A stretch of DNA of 64,000 nt from JBHENC01 sp051000345 (GTDB lineage: Bacteria > Acidobacteriota > Blastocatellia > Pyrinomonadales > Pyrinomonadaceae), in the NCBI GenBank assembly GCA_051000345.1, contig JBPCOJ010000067.1, positions 1-64,000 on the forward strand, given 5' to 3'. The notes beneath the pieces were generated by a model that was not told the DNA's origin, made no database searches, and was given only the letters and a program-made list of their open reading frames with translations. Of the stretch, positions 1 through 8,458 are shown one piece after another (the stretch's first letter is position 1; every line of letters begins with the position of its first letter). Made by a program: the position numbers and the translations under genes.

Positions 1-748
1 CCTTCGTGAAAATCAAATTTTCGTCGTGATGCTCCTTCCATAAATCAGGCAGCTCCGCCAGAGAAATCAATGATAGATACACGACGAGCGCGGAAAAGTT
101 GTCTAAATTTACATCGAACAATTTTTCATTGCGCGACGGATGCTGATAGTGCTGGTGGCCTAATTCGCTCGCCGTCCAATTCTTCATCACAGGCACAAAC
201 ATGCCGTCGAAATCGACGAGCCGCAAATGCCCGTGCTCGACAATGATATTGCCGTGCTGCAAATCGCCGTGCGCGACATTTGCCGCGCGCAATACGTCCA
301 TCAACCTCACCCATTCGTCCGCCAAGTGCAGCAAGACATCCGGGCGATCAATCACTTCGTCAAGGTAAACATCGAGCGTCGGCCCGTCGATCCATTCCAT
401 CGTGAGAATCGGAAATTTTCGCCCGCCCACCAGAATGCCGTCAGCTTCGTATGCGAAACCCGCGAGCGCAGGCGTAGGATGCGCGCGCAAATGTTCGTCA
501 ATGGCGCGGTAGCGATTTTCCCTATCACCCAGATGCCCGCGAAAGCAGCGCACGGCGTAAGCTTCCGTCGCGCGTCGAAGTTTATAGACATACGCAAACT
601 GCCCCGAAGTGACGAGCGGCATTCCAAGACGGTCAACGGCAGGAATCGTGTCGCGCAGATATGCGGCGCGAAAACAAATAGCAGGGCATTGTATCGCTTC
701 GCTGAAATGACGCGCCGAAGGCCAATTTGATTGTGCGAGGTTTTGCAT
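1..748 (-). CDS. Protein kinase-like protein, C-terminus beyond window edge
   Basis: The frame is open from an ATG at 746-748 to the left edge, about 249 residues, so the C-terminus is missing. It shows a glycine-rich-loop-like SGQFAYVY (about 48-55), a catalytic loop HGDLQHGNIIV (160-170, Asp162 and Asn167) and DFDG (179-182) in place of DFG. The usual VAIK lysine appears to be Arg67 (AVRCF), which is odd and could mean altered ATP binding. It lies downstream of a PP2C-like gene and a VWA gene on the same strand, a grouping reminiscent of TerY-type VWA/phosphatase/kinase triads. A role in phospho-signalling is inferred; the substrate is unknown. About 180 bp with a palindromic repeat separates it from the phosphatase gene, so co-transcription is likely but not shown. 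Confidence 0.8.
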   Translation of the reverse strand, partial: MQNLAQSNWPSARHFSEAIQCPAICFRAAYLRDTIPAVDRLGMPLVTSGQFAYVYKLRRATEAYAVRCFRGHLGDRENRYRAIDEHLRAHPTPALAGFAYEADGILVGGRKFPILTMEWIDGPTLDVYLDEVIDRPDVLLHLADEWVRLMDVLRAANVAHGDLQHGNIIVEHGHLRLVDFDGMFVPVMKNWTASELGHQHYQHPSRNEKLFDVNLDNFSALVVYLSLISLAELPDLWKEHHDENLIFTK

Positions 749-781
749 TAGCTATGTGATGTTACGAACAAAGACAGATTA

Positions 782-913
782 GCCACAGAGACCGGAGAGG
801 CACAGAGATTAGGAAAGGTAGTATGAGATATTTTCCTTCCTGTATTTCTCTTCCTGTATTTTCTCTTTCTCTTTCTAGATTTGTATTGCTCTGTGCCTCT
901 GTGTCTCTGTGGC
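782..913. repeat. Palindromic intergenic repeat, family A copy 1
   Basis: The left arm at 782-807 and the right arm at 889-913 are near-perfect inverted repeats built on GCCACAGAGACACAGAG, enclosing about 80 bp of pyrimidine-rich sequence. A second full copy is at 4997-5122 and a half copy at 17111-17147. The element sits between the PP2C and kinase genes and could fold as a long hairpin in the transcript. The architecture resembles a MITE or REP-type element; no transposase is present in the window. Confidence 0.75.
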
Positions 914-930
914 AAAATTTCTTTTGTATT

Positions 931-1692
931 TTAAGAATGACTCGCAATGATTCTGAGAACCGCGATGTCGTCGTCCTTTATTCTATGCGCAAGCCGTTCC
1001 CTGTCAAAGAGACGCGTTAGCTCATCATGCCGCGAAGCCGCAAGGTGCGCGTCGAACTCATCGCAAACAACGTCGCGCTGCTTCGCTTGTTTGAGATACC
1101 ACGCGGCGACAGCATCCGAGAGCAACAGAAACACGTCTTCGTTTTCAACTGTGCCGGAATCAATCAACGTCTTTGATAGCGCCGCGTCCCGCATGGAGTC
1201 GAGCGACGACACAAGCACGGGCGATGAAGTGAATTGTTCATCGTCCGTGAGCGGGAACGAGCGCGCGATTGAAGCCTTGCGAATCTGAATCAAACAACAA
1301 TCGCCGAGCGCAATCGCCTGCCAGCGCGGAAGCTTTGCGTTCATGTCGAATTGCACGCCGACGAATGCCGCGTAGGAACCCGCGCGCGCCTTTTCTTCGG
1401 CGTACCACGAAAGCGCGCGCCCGTGCCAACTCGCATGAAGCCGCAGACTTTGTTCGGCAACGCAGGATCGAAAAGCATCAATCGAGACCGCTGCCGTTTT
1501 ATCTTCGACCCACGCATCTGCTAACAGCGTCGCCCAACTGCGCGCGTCGAAGGCTTCGGTTGCGCCGTCTGCGACAGCGAATCTCGAAAGCGCCGCGTTG
1601 ATGCCAATAGCGTCCTCGCACTCCGCAAACTGTGAGCAGCTTTTCTGTAGGATGAATGATTGCGTGCGCAGCTGCCAGCGTTTGCCTGTCAT
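931..1692 (-). CDS. PP2C-like serine/threonine phosphatase
   Basis: This is a 253-residue protein whose N-terminus carries the PP2C signature: an acidic ECEDAIG (Asp27) followed by ADGATEA (41-47), which corresponds to the metal-binding DGxG/DGAT motif. A later NEDVFLLLSDAVA segment matches the usual DxFLLLxSDG strand, with SDA instead of SDG. PP2C enzymes use two metal ions to remove phosphate from Ser/Thr. The gene starts 28 bp after the VWA gene stop on the same strand, so the two are probably co-transcribed, and the kinase-like gene follows. I infer that it opposes the kinase. The overall sequence is divergent, so activity is likely but unproven. Confidence 0.78.
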   Translation of the reverse strand: MTGKRWQLRTQSFILQKSCSQFAECEDAIGINAALSRFAVADGATEAFDARSWATLLADAWVEDKTAAVSIDAFRSCVAEQSLRLHASWHGRALSWYAEEKARAGSYAAFVGVQFDMNAKLPRWQAIALGDCCLIQIRKASIARSFPLTDDEQFTSSPVLVSSLDSMRDAALSKTLIDSGTVENEDVFLLLSDAVAAWYLKQAKQRDVVCDEFDAHLAASRHDELTRLFDRERLAHRIKDDDIAVLRIIASHS

Positions 1693-1720
1693 AGCCTGTT
1701 CCCTAGCGGTGCGGAACGTT

Positions 1721-2602
1721 TCAACCGTCCATCCACTTGTGCGGCGCCATACCCGTCAGGCTCGTGCCGATTTCGTAGAACTGAACGACTGACGACGGAT
1801 CACCGTTAAAAACGAATCCGCGCGAGCCTTCGTCCGCCGCGACTCCCAACTGCTTCGCGGCAGCAAGAAAGTTAGCGGGCAGCAAACTCGAAACGTTGAA
1901 AAGCGTGCGCGCGAATCCGTCTGAAAGCTGCGCGTCCGTCGTCGGATATTCTATCTTCGCGGCGCGGCGCGATGAGAGATGACAATTAAGCAGCAGCACT
2001 TGCCCGTCGTCCGTGCCGAGCGACATAATTTCATGCCCGAGCGCAGTCGGGTCGCCGTCGCCCGATTCGCCGTCCGTCAAGTGCAGCACCGTCGGCGGAA
2101 AGCCGCGCGGATGCTCGCGTAGCCAATCTTCGATGACAGTCTTCGCTTGACCAAACGCTTGGCACATAGGCGTGCCGCCGTCGGCGTGCGCGTGCATCCA
2201 GACGGGAAAGCGCACGGGCATTTCGACGATGCCGCCCGTGCCGTCCGGCACACGCTTCAAACGATTCTCGACGCGCAAAGGATATTCTGCGACTTCCGCG
2301 ACGGGCGCGATCATGCGATCCGCAAGCAGACCACCGAACGCGCTCGTGACGCTGCGCCCGTAACCGATCACCGAAACGTAATAATAGTTGCGCACTTCTT
2401 CCGTCTTCGTGCAGCGAATAACCAGATCATGCAGAGTATGGTTGACAACATCGGCGACGAAATCCGCTTTGCGTATATTTTGATCCGCGCCGAGCGGGTC
2501 TGCCATCGAGCCGGATTGATCTATGAGAAGCACGATACAGGTCGGGTTGGCGCGCGTTATTTGAGCCGAGTACAAAAGCAGTAACCTCCGAAACAGCGTC
2601 AT
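1721..2602 (-). CDS. von Willebrand factor A domain protein (TerY-like)
   Basis: This 293-residue protein is essentially a single VWA domain. The MIDAS metal-site motif is DQSGSM (Asp28, Ser30, Ser32), and a second acidic loop, TDGESGDGD, lies about 180 residues in. VWA domains bind Mg2+ and mediate protein-protein contacts. There is no clear signal peptide; the short hydrophobic start RRLLLLYSAQ is part of the first strand region. It is the first gene of the VWA-PP2C-kinase set on the minus strand. In TerY-P type triads the VWA protein is thought to be a scaffold or a target of the kinase/phosphatase pair. That role is inferred from gene order only. Confidence 0.85.
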   Translation of the reverse strand: MTLFRRLLLLYSAQITRANPTCIVLLIDQSGSMADPLGADQNIRKADFVADVVNHTLHDLVIRCTKTEEVRNYYYVSVIGYGRSVTSAFGGLLADRMIAPVAEVAEYPLRVENRLKRVPDGTGGIVEMPVRFPVWMHAHADGGTPMCQAFGQAKTVIEDWLREHPRGFPPTVLHLTDGESGDGDPTALGHEIMSLGTDDGQVLLLNCHLSSRRAAKIEYPTTDAQLSDGFARTLFNVSSLLPANFLAAAKQLGVAADEGSRGFVFNGDPSSVVQFYEIGTSLTGMAPHKWMDG

Positions 2603-2770
2603 CGTTCCTTACCACGATAATCCATGCTTTAAGGAAATGTTGCAAGCCTTGTGTGCCGCACGGCGAACGAGGCAATGACTGAAACATTCATGTTGAATCG
2701 CTTCAAAAATAGCTGTCGAGTTTTTGTGCTTTACCCGAATTGCCGGTTATCAATTTTTTGATTCCTTTGA

Positions 2771-2803
2771 GTTGCCACTAGCACAAGCCTAGTGGCAATT
2801 TAG
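2771..2803. repeat. Short palindromic repeat, family B (short form)
   Basis: The sequence GTTGCCACTAG, a short loop and CTAGTGGCAAT form an inverted repeat in the gap 2603-2880 between the VWA gene (5' end) and the histidine kinase gene (3' end). It shares its ends with longer elements at 16897-17083 and 24651-24773. It could also act as a transcription stop for the phoB-phoR mRNA, although no T-run follows. I see nothing else in this gap. Confidence 0.6.
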
Positions 2804-2880
2804 AACTAGCAGACTAAATCAAGTTGGAAAGCGGAAATTGAGATAGATAAAGAGAGGCTAAACGAAACGATGGCCTTCGC

Positions 2881-4230
2881 TCACGCGACGTTTGCGACGG
2901 AAGGTTCGTTGGCGGTGGCGGGCAGTTCGATGATAAACGTGGAGCCTTCGCCGGGCTGTGAGTCGGCGCTCGCTTCGCCGCCGTGCGCGCGCGCCAGATG
3001 CTTGACGATGGCGAGTCCGAGACCCGTGCCGCCCGTCTCTCGCGCGCGGTCAACTCTGTAGAAACGCTCGAAGACGCGCGTTAGCTGCTCACTTGGAATT
3101 CCCTCGCCCGTGTCCGCGACTTTGATGCGGTCACGCCCGTTCGCCCTTTCGTGGCTGATGATAACCGCGCCGTCTTCGCGGTTGAACTTAATCGCATTGC
3201 CGACGAGATTGAGCAGCATTTGTTCGAGGCGGCGCGCGTCTGCGTACACAAAAACTTCTGCGCCAACTTCATTGCGCACCGTGATGCAGCGCGCGTCTGC
3301 GGCGGCGGCGAGCGAAATCATCACGTCCGCGATTAATTGATGAAGCCGCACGGCTTTTATGTCAATCGTCACGGTGCCTGCTTCGATGGCGGAGAGTTCC
3401 AGAATATCGTCGATCAGATTGTGCATACGCGCGGCGTTGCGGCGAATCACGCCCAGAAAACGCGTTGCAGTTTCCGCGTCTTCCATCGCGCCGTCTTGGA
3501 GAGTTTCAACGAAAGCGATAATCGAAGTTAAAGGCGTACGTAGTTCGTGCGAAACGTTGGAAAGGAATTCCTGACGAATTAGTTCGAGCCGTTCGAGTTG
3601 CGTAATATCGAAGAAGACGCCGATAGCGCCGCGCGGATTTTTATCCGCATTCAAATGCAAAGGCACAACGCTTAAATCGAAAACGCGACGCCCGTCGGCA
3701 TTGTGCAATTCGACTTTGAGTTCGCCGCGGTCGCCTGTTTCAATCGCCGCGCGAAAGGCTTGGTGAACCGCTGCGTTGCGCGTCAAATCGCTCAAGCGAC
3801 GACGTTCGAGCGTGCCTTCGACGCGGCTGAAGATGCCCCGCGCCGCCGGATTCGACGTTGCCACCGCGAGCGTTTGATCGACGACGAGAACGCCCTCGCG
3901 CATTCCGTTCATCGTCGCTTCGAGCAACGCGCTCGCCGGTGCGCTCAAGAGCGTGTCCGTCTTAACTTGTTGCAAAGGAAGTGAAGAATTCGGCAAAGAG
4001 TCTGTCGTCGATGAATCGCTCCGGCTTGAACTGAAGCGATTAATCAACATGCCCGCAAGCACCGCCGCGAACATCGCAAGACCGATCCACCCATTCCAAG
4101 TGAAGCCGGAAACGAGACCGACGAACGAAGCCGCGCCGAACGCAAAAAGATTTTTGTAATGAACCAACACGATGTTTTTTACTGCGCGGAAGATGCGTCG
4201 CGCGGCGCGGCCTCGCTGTTCTCCGCGCAA
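2881..4230 (-). CDS. phoR: PhoR-like sensor histidine kinase
   Basis: This is a 449-residue sensor kinase with two hydrophobic segments near the N-terminus (about 28-63) and almost no periplasmic loop. A PAS domain follows (about 100-210), then HisKA with the phospho-acceptor in SNVSHELRTPLTS (His228). The ATPase has an N box (NLVGNAIKFN), a G1 box (VADTGEGIP) and a G2 box (GTGLGLAIVKH). It overlaps the 3' end of the response regulator gene by about 50 nt if the ATG at 4228-4230 is used; an internal GTG near residue 22 would remove the overlap. Its place next to phoB and downstream of the pst genes supports a phosphate-starvation sensor. The lack of a large sensory domain is typical of PhoR. 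Confidence 0.88.
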   Translation of the reverse strand: MRGEQRGRAARRIFRAVKNIVLVHYKNLFAFGAASFVGLVSGFTWNGWIGLAMFAAVLAGMLINRFSSSRSDSSTTDSLPNSSLPLQQVKTDTLLSAPASALLEATMNGMREGVLVVDQTLAVATSNPAARGIFSRVEGTLERRRLSDLTRNAAVHQAFRAAIETGDRGELKVELHNADGRRVFDLSVVPLHLNADKNPRGAIGVFFDITQLERLELIRQEFLSNVSHELRTPLTSIIAFVETLQDGAMEDAETATRFLGVIRRNAARMHNLIDDILELSAIEAGTVTIDIKAVRLHQLIADVMISLAAAADARCITVRNEVGAEVFVYADARRLEQMLLNLVGNAIKFNREDGAVIISHERANGRDRIKVADTGEGIPSEQLTRVFERFYRVDRARETGGTGLGLAIVKHLARAHGGEASADSQPGEGSTFIIELPATANEPSVANVA

Positions 4231-4907
4231 CCGACAAAGCGATAACCGACGCCGACGACGGTTTCAATCGAGTCACTGCACGCGCCGAGCTTCTGGCGCA
4301 GCCTTCGTATATGGACATCGAGCGTGCGCGCGTCGCCGTAGTAGGCGTAGCCCCACACGTTATCGAGCAATTGCTGGCGCGTTGCCACGCGTCCGCTGCT
4401 TTTGATGAGCGAATCCAATAATGCAAACTCCTTGCGCGTTAGTTTAACAGGCTCGCTCTCGCACACGACGCGCATCTGCGCAAAATCGACGGCGAGACGA
4501 TTGTCTTCGTAGTTGGCTTCCCCCGCTTCGTCCGTGCGTCTAAGCACAGCGCGCACGCGTGCCAATAGTTCACGCACGGAGAAGGGCTTCGTGATGTAAT
4601 CGTCCGCGCCCAAGTCCAGACCGCCGACGCGTTCCGCTTCCGAGACGCGGGCGGTTAGCATAATGATCGGCGTGCGCTTTGTTAGCGGCTCGCGTCGCAA
4701 ACGCCTGCACAATTCCGAGCCGCTCATGCCGGGCAACATTAAATCGAGCAAAATCAGCGAAGGAGTTTCGCGCGCGTCGAGCGCGAGAGTTAAGCCTTGC
4801 TCGCCCGTCAACGCGACGTTCGTGTTCAAGCCTTCGCGTTCGAGATTGTAACGCAGGCTCTCTGCAATATCGGGATCATCTTCGACAATCAATACAGATT
4901 TCGGCAT
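4179..4907 (-). CDS. phoB: PhoB-like OmpR-family response regulator
   Basis: This 242-residue protein has a receiver domain followed by a winged-helix DNA-binding domain. The acidic pair is in VEDDPD (Asp10, Asp11), the phosphorylated residue is Asp55 in LLDLMLPG, and the conserved lysine is in ITKPF. The C-terminal half contains the OmpR-type recognition region DVHIRRLRQKLG. I place the start at the ATG at 4905-4907 because GCAGGAG lies just upstream at normal spacing; the open frame extends 34 codons further without support. It is translated ahead of the overlapping phoR-like gene. Expected role: activation of the Pho regulon, including pst, on phosphorylation by the partner kinase. Confidence 0.9.
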   Translation of the reverse strand: MPKSVLIVEDDPDIAESLRYNLEREGLNTNVALTGEQGLTLALDARETPSLILLDLMLPGMSGSELCRRLRREPLTKRTPIIMLTARVSEAERVGGLDLGADDYITKPFSVRELLARVRAVLRRTDEAGEANYEDNRLAVDFAQMRVVCESEPVKLTRKEFALLDSLIKSSGRVATRQQLLDNVWGYAYYGDARTLDVHIRRLRQKLGACSDSIETVVGVGYRFVGCAENSEAAPRDASSAQ

Positions 4908-4996
4908 GTCTGGCTCCTGCACTCGCTGCGCGGCTGGCGCGAATGATGAAAACGCATCTGACATCTCTAATAGCGTCGAACAAAACCTAAAATTTA

Positions 4997-5122
4997 GCCA
5001 CAGAGACACAGAGGCACAGAGAAGATGAAGAAGGGTAATAAGAGATACTTAACTGCATATACTTCTCTTTCCCTATGTGCCTACTACCGATGCTTTGCTC
5101 TGTGTCTCTGTGTCTCTGTGGC
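4997..5122. repeat. Palindromic intergenic repeat, family A copy 2
   Basis: Arms at 4997-5021 and 5098-5122 form an inverted repeat of about 25 bp based on GCCACAGAGACACAGAG. The element fills the gap between pstA and phoB. That is the place where pstB and phoU would commonly be found. The interior differs from copy 1, so the arms are the conserved part. Confidence 0.78.
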
Positions 5123-5140
5123 AATGTTTTCTTAAGTGTC

Positions 5141-5992
5141 CTAAAACTTGCTGCGCGTAAGAAAGCGCACGACGATGTTAATGGCAAGTATGAGCGTCAT
5201 CAAGACGAGCGTCGCCGCCCACGCCTGCGCGTGCCATTCGTCGTAGGGCGAGATGGCGTAGTTGTAAATTTGCACGGGCAAGGCGGCAATCGGCTGGTCT
5301 AAATAAAAGTTAAAGAAGCGGCTGCCGAAGGCCGTGAAAAGCAGCGGCGCGGTTTCGCCCGACACGCGCGCAACCGCGAGCATCGCGCCCGTCGCAATGC
5401 CGCTCGAAGCGGCGGGCAGCACGACGCCTAAGATCACGCGCCACTGCGGAGCGCCGAGCGCGAGCGCCGCTTCGCGCAACGATGTCGGCACAAGGCGCAT
5501 AATTTCTTCCGTAGTGCGCGCGACAATCGGAACCATAATCAAGGCGAGCGCTAACCCGCCCGCAAGCGCCGAAAACTGTTTCAACGGCAACACGACCAGT
5601 GTGTAAACGAAAACGCCGACGACGATGGACGGCACGCCCGTCAAAGTGTCCGCCACGAATCGAACGAGCGAAGCGAAACGCCCGTCGCCGAATTCTGCCA
5701 GATAAATTCCCGTCGCAATGCCGAACGGCAAGCCGATGACGGACGCCAGCGCAAGAAGCACAAGCGTTCCCGTGATCGCGTTGCCGATGCCGCCGCCTTC
5801 GCCGACGGGCTTCGGCGTGTCAATCAAAAATTGATAATCGAGCGCGCCGATTCCGCGATACGTGATATAGCCGAGAATCAACAAAAGCAGGCTGACGGCA
5901 AACAGCGCGCACAAAGCCGTCGCCGCCGTCATCATCTTGCTCGTCAAACGCCGCACACGGTCTGCGTGATTCACTGTCTTTATCATCATCAT
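5141..5992 (-). CDS. pstA: Phosphate ABC transporter permease PstA
   Basis: This 283-residue membrane permease has about six hydrophobic segments and the permease EAA-like loop TSLREAALALGAPQWRV. The start is the first of three consecutive ATGs (5990-5992), which overlaps the pstC stop as ATGA. The open frame runs far upstream in the wrong phase across pstC, but that extension is an artefact. PstA and PstC form the channel of the high-affinity phosphate importer. The ATPase PstB, normally encoded next, is not present downstream; a palindromic repeat follows the stop instead. The C-terminus (NIVVRFLTRSKF) looks complete, so the missing partner is not due to truncation of this gene. Confidence 0.93.
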   Translation of the reverse strand: MMMIKTVNHADRVRRLTSKMMTAATALCALFAVSLLLLILGYITYRGIGALDYQFLIDTPKPVGEGGGIGNAITGTLVLLALASVIGLPFGIATGIYLAEFGDGRFASLVRFVADTLTGVPSIVVGVFVYTLVVLPLKQFSALAGGLALALIMVPIVARTTEEIMRLVPTSLREAALALGAPQWRVILGVVLPAASSGIATGAMLAVARVSGETAPLLFTAFGSRFFNFYLDQPIAALPVQIYNYAISPYDEWHAQAWAATLVLMTLILAINIVVRFLTRSKF

Positions 5993-7008
5993 GCAGCCCT
6001 CGCCGTGCCGCTTGTGCCGCGCGTTACGCTCCACACAAGAAGCTTGGCGGCGGCGTTGACGACGAAGGTCACGAGAAAAAGTATGAGGCCGATTTCGATA
6101 AGCGCGCTCAAATATAAATCGCCCGTCGCTTCGGTGAATTCGTTGGCGATGACGGAAGCGATTGTGTAAGAAGGCGCGAATAGCGAGGCGCTGATTTCGG
6201 GGCGATTGCCGATCACCATCGTGACAGCCATAGTTTCGCCGATGGCGCGCCCGAGTCCTAAGATAATTGCTCCGGCGATGCCGGGCGCGGCGTTGGCGAG
6301 CACGACGCGCGTCGTTTCCCAACGTGTTGCGCCGAGCGCCAGCGCCGCTTCGCGTTGCGATTGTGGGACGGCTGAAAGCACATCGCGCACGACGGCGGAA
6401 ATGATCGGCGTAATCATAATGGCGAGAATCACGCCGCCCGTGAAAAGGCCTATGCCCGTGATCGTTCCCTGAAAAAACGGCAGCCAGCCGAAGACACGCG
6501 CAAGCACAGGCTCGACGTATTCGCGCAGCACGGGCGCAAGCACGAAGATGCCCCACAAGCCGTAAACCACCGAAGGAATTGCTGCCAGCAGTTCGACGAG
6601 AAAGGCGAGCGGGCGAGCGAATTGCGGCGGCGCTTGTTCGACGAGAAAGACGGAGACGCCCAAGGAAAGCGGCACGGCAATAGCGAGCGCAATGAAGGAA
6701 GAAACGAGCGTGCCGTAAATAAAAGGGAGCGCGCCGAACTCGCCGCCGACAGGATTCCATACGCGGCCTGTCAAAAAGTTCCAGCCGAATTTGTGGATCG
6801 ACAACAGCGAGCTTGAAGCAATCGCGCCGATCATCAGCGCGACGATCAGCAGCAGCGCAACGGCAGCGCACAACAGCACGAAGCGAAATACGGCGTCGCC
6901 CGCATTGCCCGTCGGCGCAAGAAATGCGCGTCGCCATTTCAACACACGCGCGCGCGCACCGTAAGCGCCCGCCGGTGTCGGAACAATTGTTTGCTGCGGC
7001 TGCGACAT
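5989..7008 (-). CDS. pstC: Phosphate ABC transporter permease PstC
   Basis: This inner-membrane permease of about 339 residues pairs with PstA. It has a soluble N-terminal tail of about 40 residues, six or more hydrophobic spans and the coupling loop QSQREAALALGATRW that contacts the ATPase. The segment SVVYGLWGIFVLAP is typical of PstC. I prefer the ATG at 7006-7008 (MSQPQQ) over a TTG 36 nt upstream, although neither has a strong ribosome-binding site. The stop overlaps the pstA start. About 90 nt separate it from the pstS stop. Confidence 0.92.
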   Translation of the reverse strand: MSQPQQTIVPTPAGAYGARARVLKWRRAFLAPTGNAGDAVFRFVLLCAAVALLLIVALMIGAIASSSLLSIHKFGWNFLTGRVWNPVGGEFGALPFIYGTLVSSFIALAIAVPLSLGVSVFLVEQAPPQFARPLAFLVELLAAIPSVVYGLWGIFVLAPVLREYVEPVLARVFGWLPFFQGTITGIGLFTGGVILAIMITPIISAVVRDVLSAVPQSQREAALALGATRWETTRVVLANAAPGIAGAIILGLGRAIGETMAVTMVIGNRPEISASLFAPSYTIASVIANEFTEATGDLYLSALIEIGLILFLVTFVVNAAAKLLVWSVTRGTSGTARAA

Positions 7009-7099
7009 GAGAACTATTTTAGATTTGCGATTGGATGAGGACAAAGAATTTACTCGTTCGATTTCTTGACGTTGCCTTCAATCTAAAATCGCAAATTTC

Positions 7100-8221
7100 C
7101 TATGGCTGTTGTGCGGCGCGCAAGGGTTTGCCGTCGGCTGAAATCGAATTGATTTTGGCTTCGGCGCGCCTTGTGATTTCTTCGGGCAGCGGCGCGTATT
7201 GCAGATCGCGCGCGAAGCGCGTCCCGTCGTGCAGTCCCCACCACAGAAAATCTACGAGCGCTTTGCCCTTCACGGCGTCCTTCTGGTTTTTATAAACGAG
7301 CAAATATGTGTAGCTCGCAATCGGATAAACGCTTGCGCCCGCCGCATCCGTAATCGAAGTGCGCAAATCTTCGGGCGTCGCTGAAACGGATTCGGCGGCG
7401 GCGGCGGTAACGGCGTCGAGCGACGGTTCGACGAAATTACCCGCGCGGTTTTTAATCAGCGCGGCAGGCAATTTATTTTGCACGGCGTAGGCGAGTTCGA
7501 CATAGCCAATGGTGTTTGCCAGTTGCTTAATTTGCCCTGTCACGCCTTCGTTGCCTTTGCCGCCCTGTCCGGCAGGCCAATTCACGGACGTGCCTGTGCC
7601 GATTTTTTCCTTCCATTCTGGACTGATTTTTGAAAGATAATCCGTGAAGACGGCGGACGTGCCGCTGCCGTCCGTGCGATGAACAACGGTGATGTCGGCG
7701 GCGGGAAGATTCACGCCTGCGTTGTCGGATTTGATCGCCGCGTCGTCCCAGCGTTTAATCTTGCCGAGAAAAATGTCGGCAATGGTGTTTGGCGAAAACT
7801 TCAAGGGCTGTTGAATGCCTTGCAGATTGTATGTAACGACGACTGCGCCGAGCACCGTCGGGATATGCAGTAGTTCACCGGGAGCAGATTTCAAGTCCTC
7901 GTCTTTCATCGGCGCATCCGACGCGCCGAAGTCAATTGTCTGTTCTTTGATTTGCTTGATGCCGCCGCCCGATCCGATGGATTGATAATCGATGCGCGTG
8001 TTTTGATTCGCTTTGCCATACTCGCTCAACCATTTCTGGTAAAGCGGATTGGGAAAGGTCGCGCCCGCTCCCTGCAAGCGAATTGTACTGCCCGCAGAGC
8101 CGGATGATGTCGCAGAATTGCCGCCGCTGCGTTCACCGCTACATGCGGAAGCGAGGACGAGCGTGAAAATGGAAAGTATAAAAACCGGGACGTGAAGCGC
8201 TTTTGCTTTCGGAAGTAACAT
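7100..8221 (-). CDS. pstS: Phosphate-binding lipoprotein PstS
   Basis: This 373-residue periplasmic phosphate-binding protein begins at the ATG at 8219-8221, preceded by a strong AGGAGG. A lipoprotein signal peptide ends in the lipobox LASAC, followed by a Gly/Ser-rich linker. PstS motifs are visible: GAGATFPNPLYQKW, YQSIGSGGGIKQ, DFGASDAP, and RTDGSGTSAVFTDYL, which contributes phosphate ligands. It is the first gene of pstS-pstC-pstA. A terminator-like hairpin upstream (8322-8358) separates it from the TonB receptor gene, so the operon should have its own promoter in 8222-8320. I could not identify a Pho box with confidence. Confidence 0.94.
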   Translation of the reverse strand: MLLPKAKALHVPVFILSIFTLVLASACSGERSGGNSATSSGSAGSTIRLQGAGATFPNPLYQKWLSEYGKANQNTRIDYQSIGSGGGIKQIKEQTIDFGASDAPMKDEDLKSAPGELLHIPTVLGAVVVTYNLQGIQQPLKFSPNTIADIFLGKIKRWDDAAIKSDNAGVNLPAADITVVHRTDGSGTSAVFTDYLSKISPEWKEKIGTGTSVNWPAGQGGKGNEGVTGQIKQLANTIGYVELAYAVQNKLPAALIKNRAGNFVEPSLDAVTAAAAESVSATPEDLRTSITDAAGASVYPIASYTYLLVYKNQKDAVKGKALVDFLWWGLHDGTRFARDLQYAPLPEEITRRAEAKINSISADGKPLRAAQQP

Positions 8222-8321
8222 GAAGAGTCCTCCTGATAAATCTGCCGCCGAAGATGGATGAAAACCGTAGCTTATAGTAGTCGTGTTACATCCGTCTGAA
8301 TTATTTAACTTCGACAAAAAC

Positions 8322-8358
8322 GAAAGGCGCATAAGCTAAAACAGCAGACGCGCCTTTC
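8322..8358 (-). terminator. Intrinsic terminator of the TonB-receptor gene
   Basis: On the minus strand GAAAGGCGC and GCGCCTTTC form a 9-bp stem with a loop of about 19 nt, followed by GTTTTTGT. It lies about 100 nt past the TonB-receptor stop codon and ahead of pstS. Read in the plus direction the second arm is also followed by a few T residues, but no plus-strand gene ends here. Confidence 0.65.
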
Positions 8359-8458
8359 TTTGTTATTAGCATCGATGATGCTGCATCGTCGGGACAAAAG
8401 CGAAAGTCAGAACAGCGAAACGAATCTTTTTATTTCGCCGCTCTGCGATTTCGCGGAA

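Noticed and set aside
227..730. Open frame of 167 codons on the plus strand
   Set aside because: It is antisense to the kinase-like gene, whose minus-strand frame shows the catalytic motifs HGDLQHGN and DFDG.
5993..6937. Upstream extension of the pstA frame
   Set aside because: The extension is Arg-rich and lies out of phase over pstC. The ATGA overlap gives the true pstA start.
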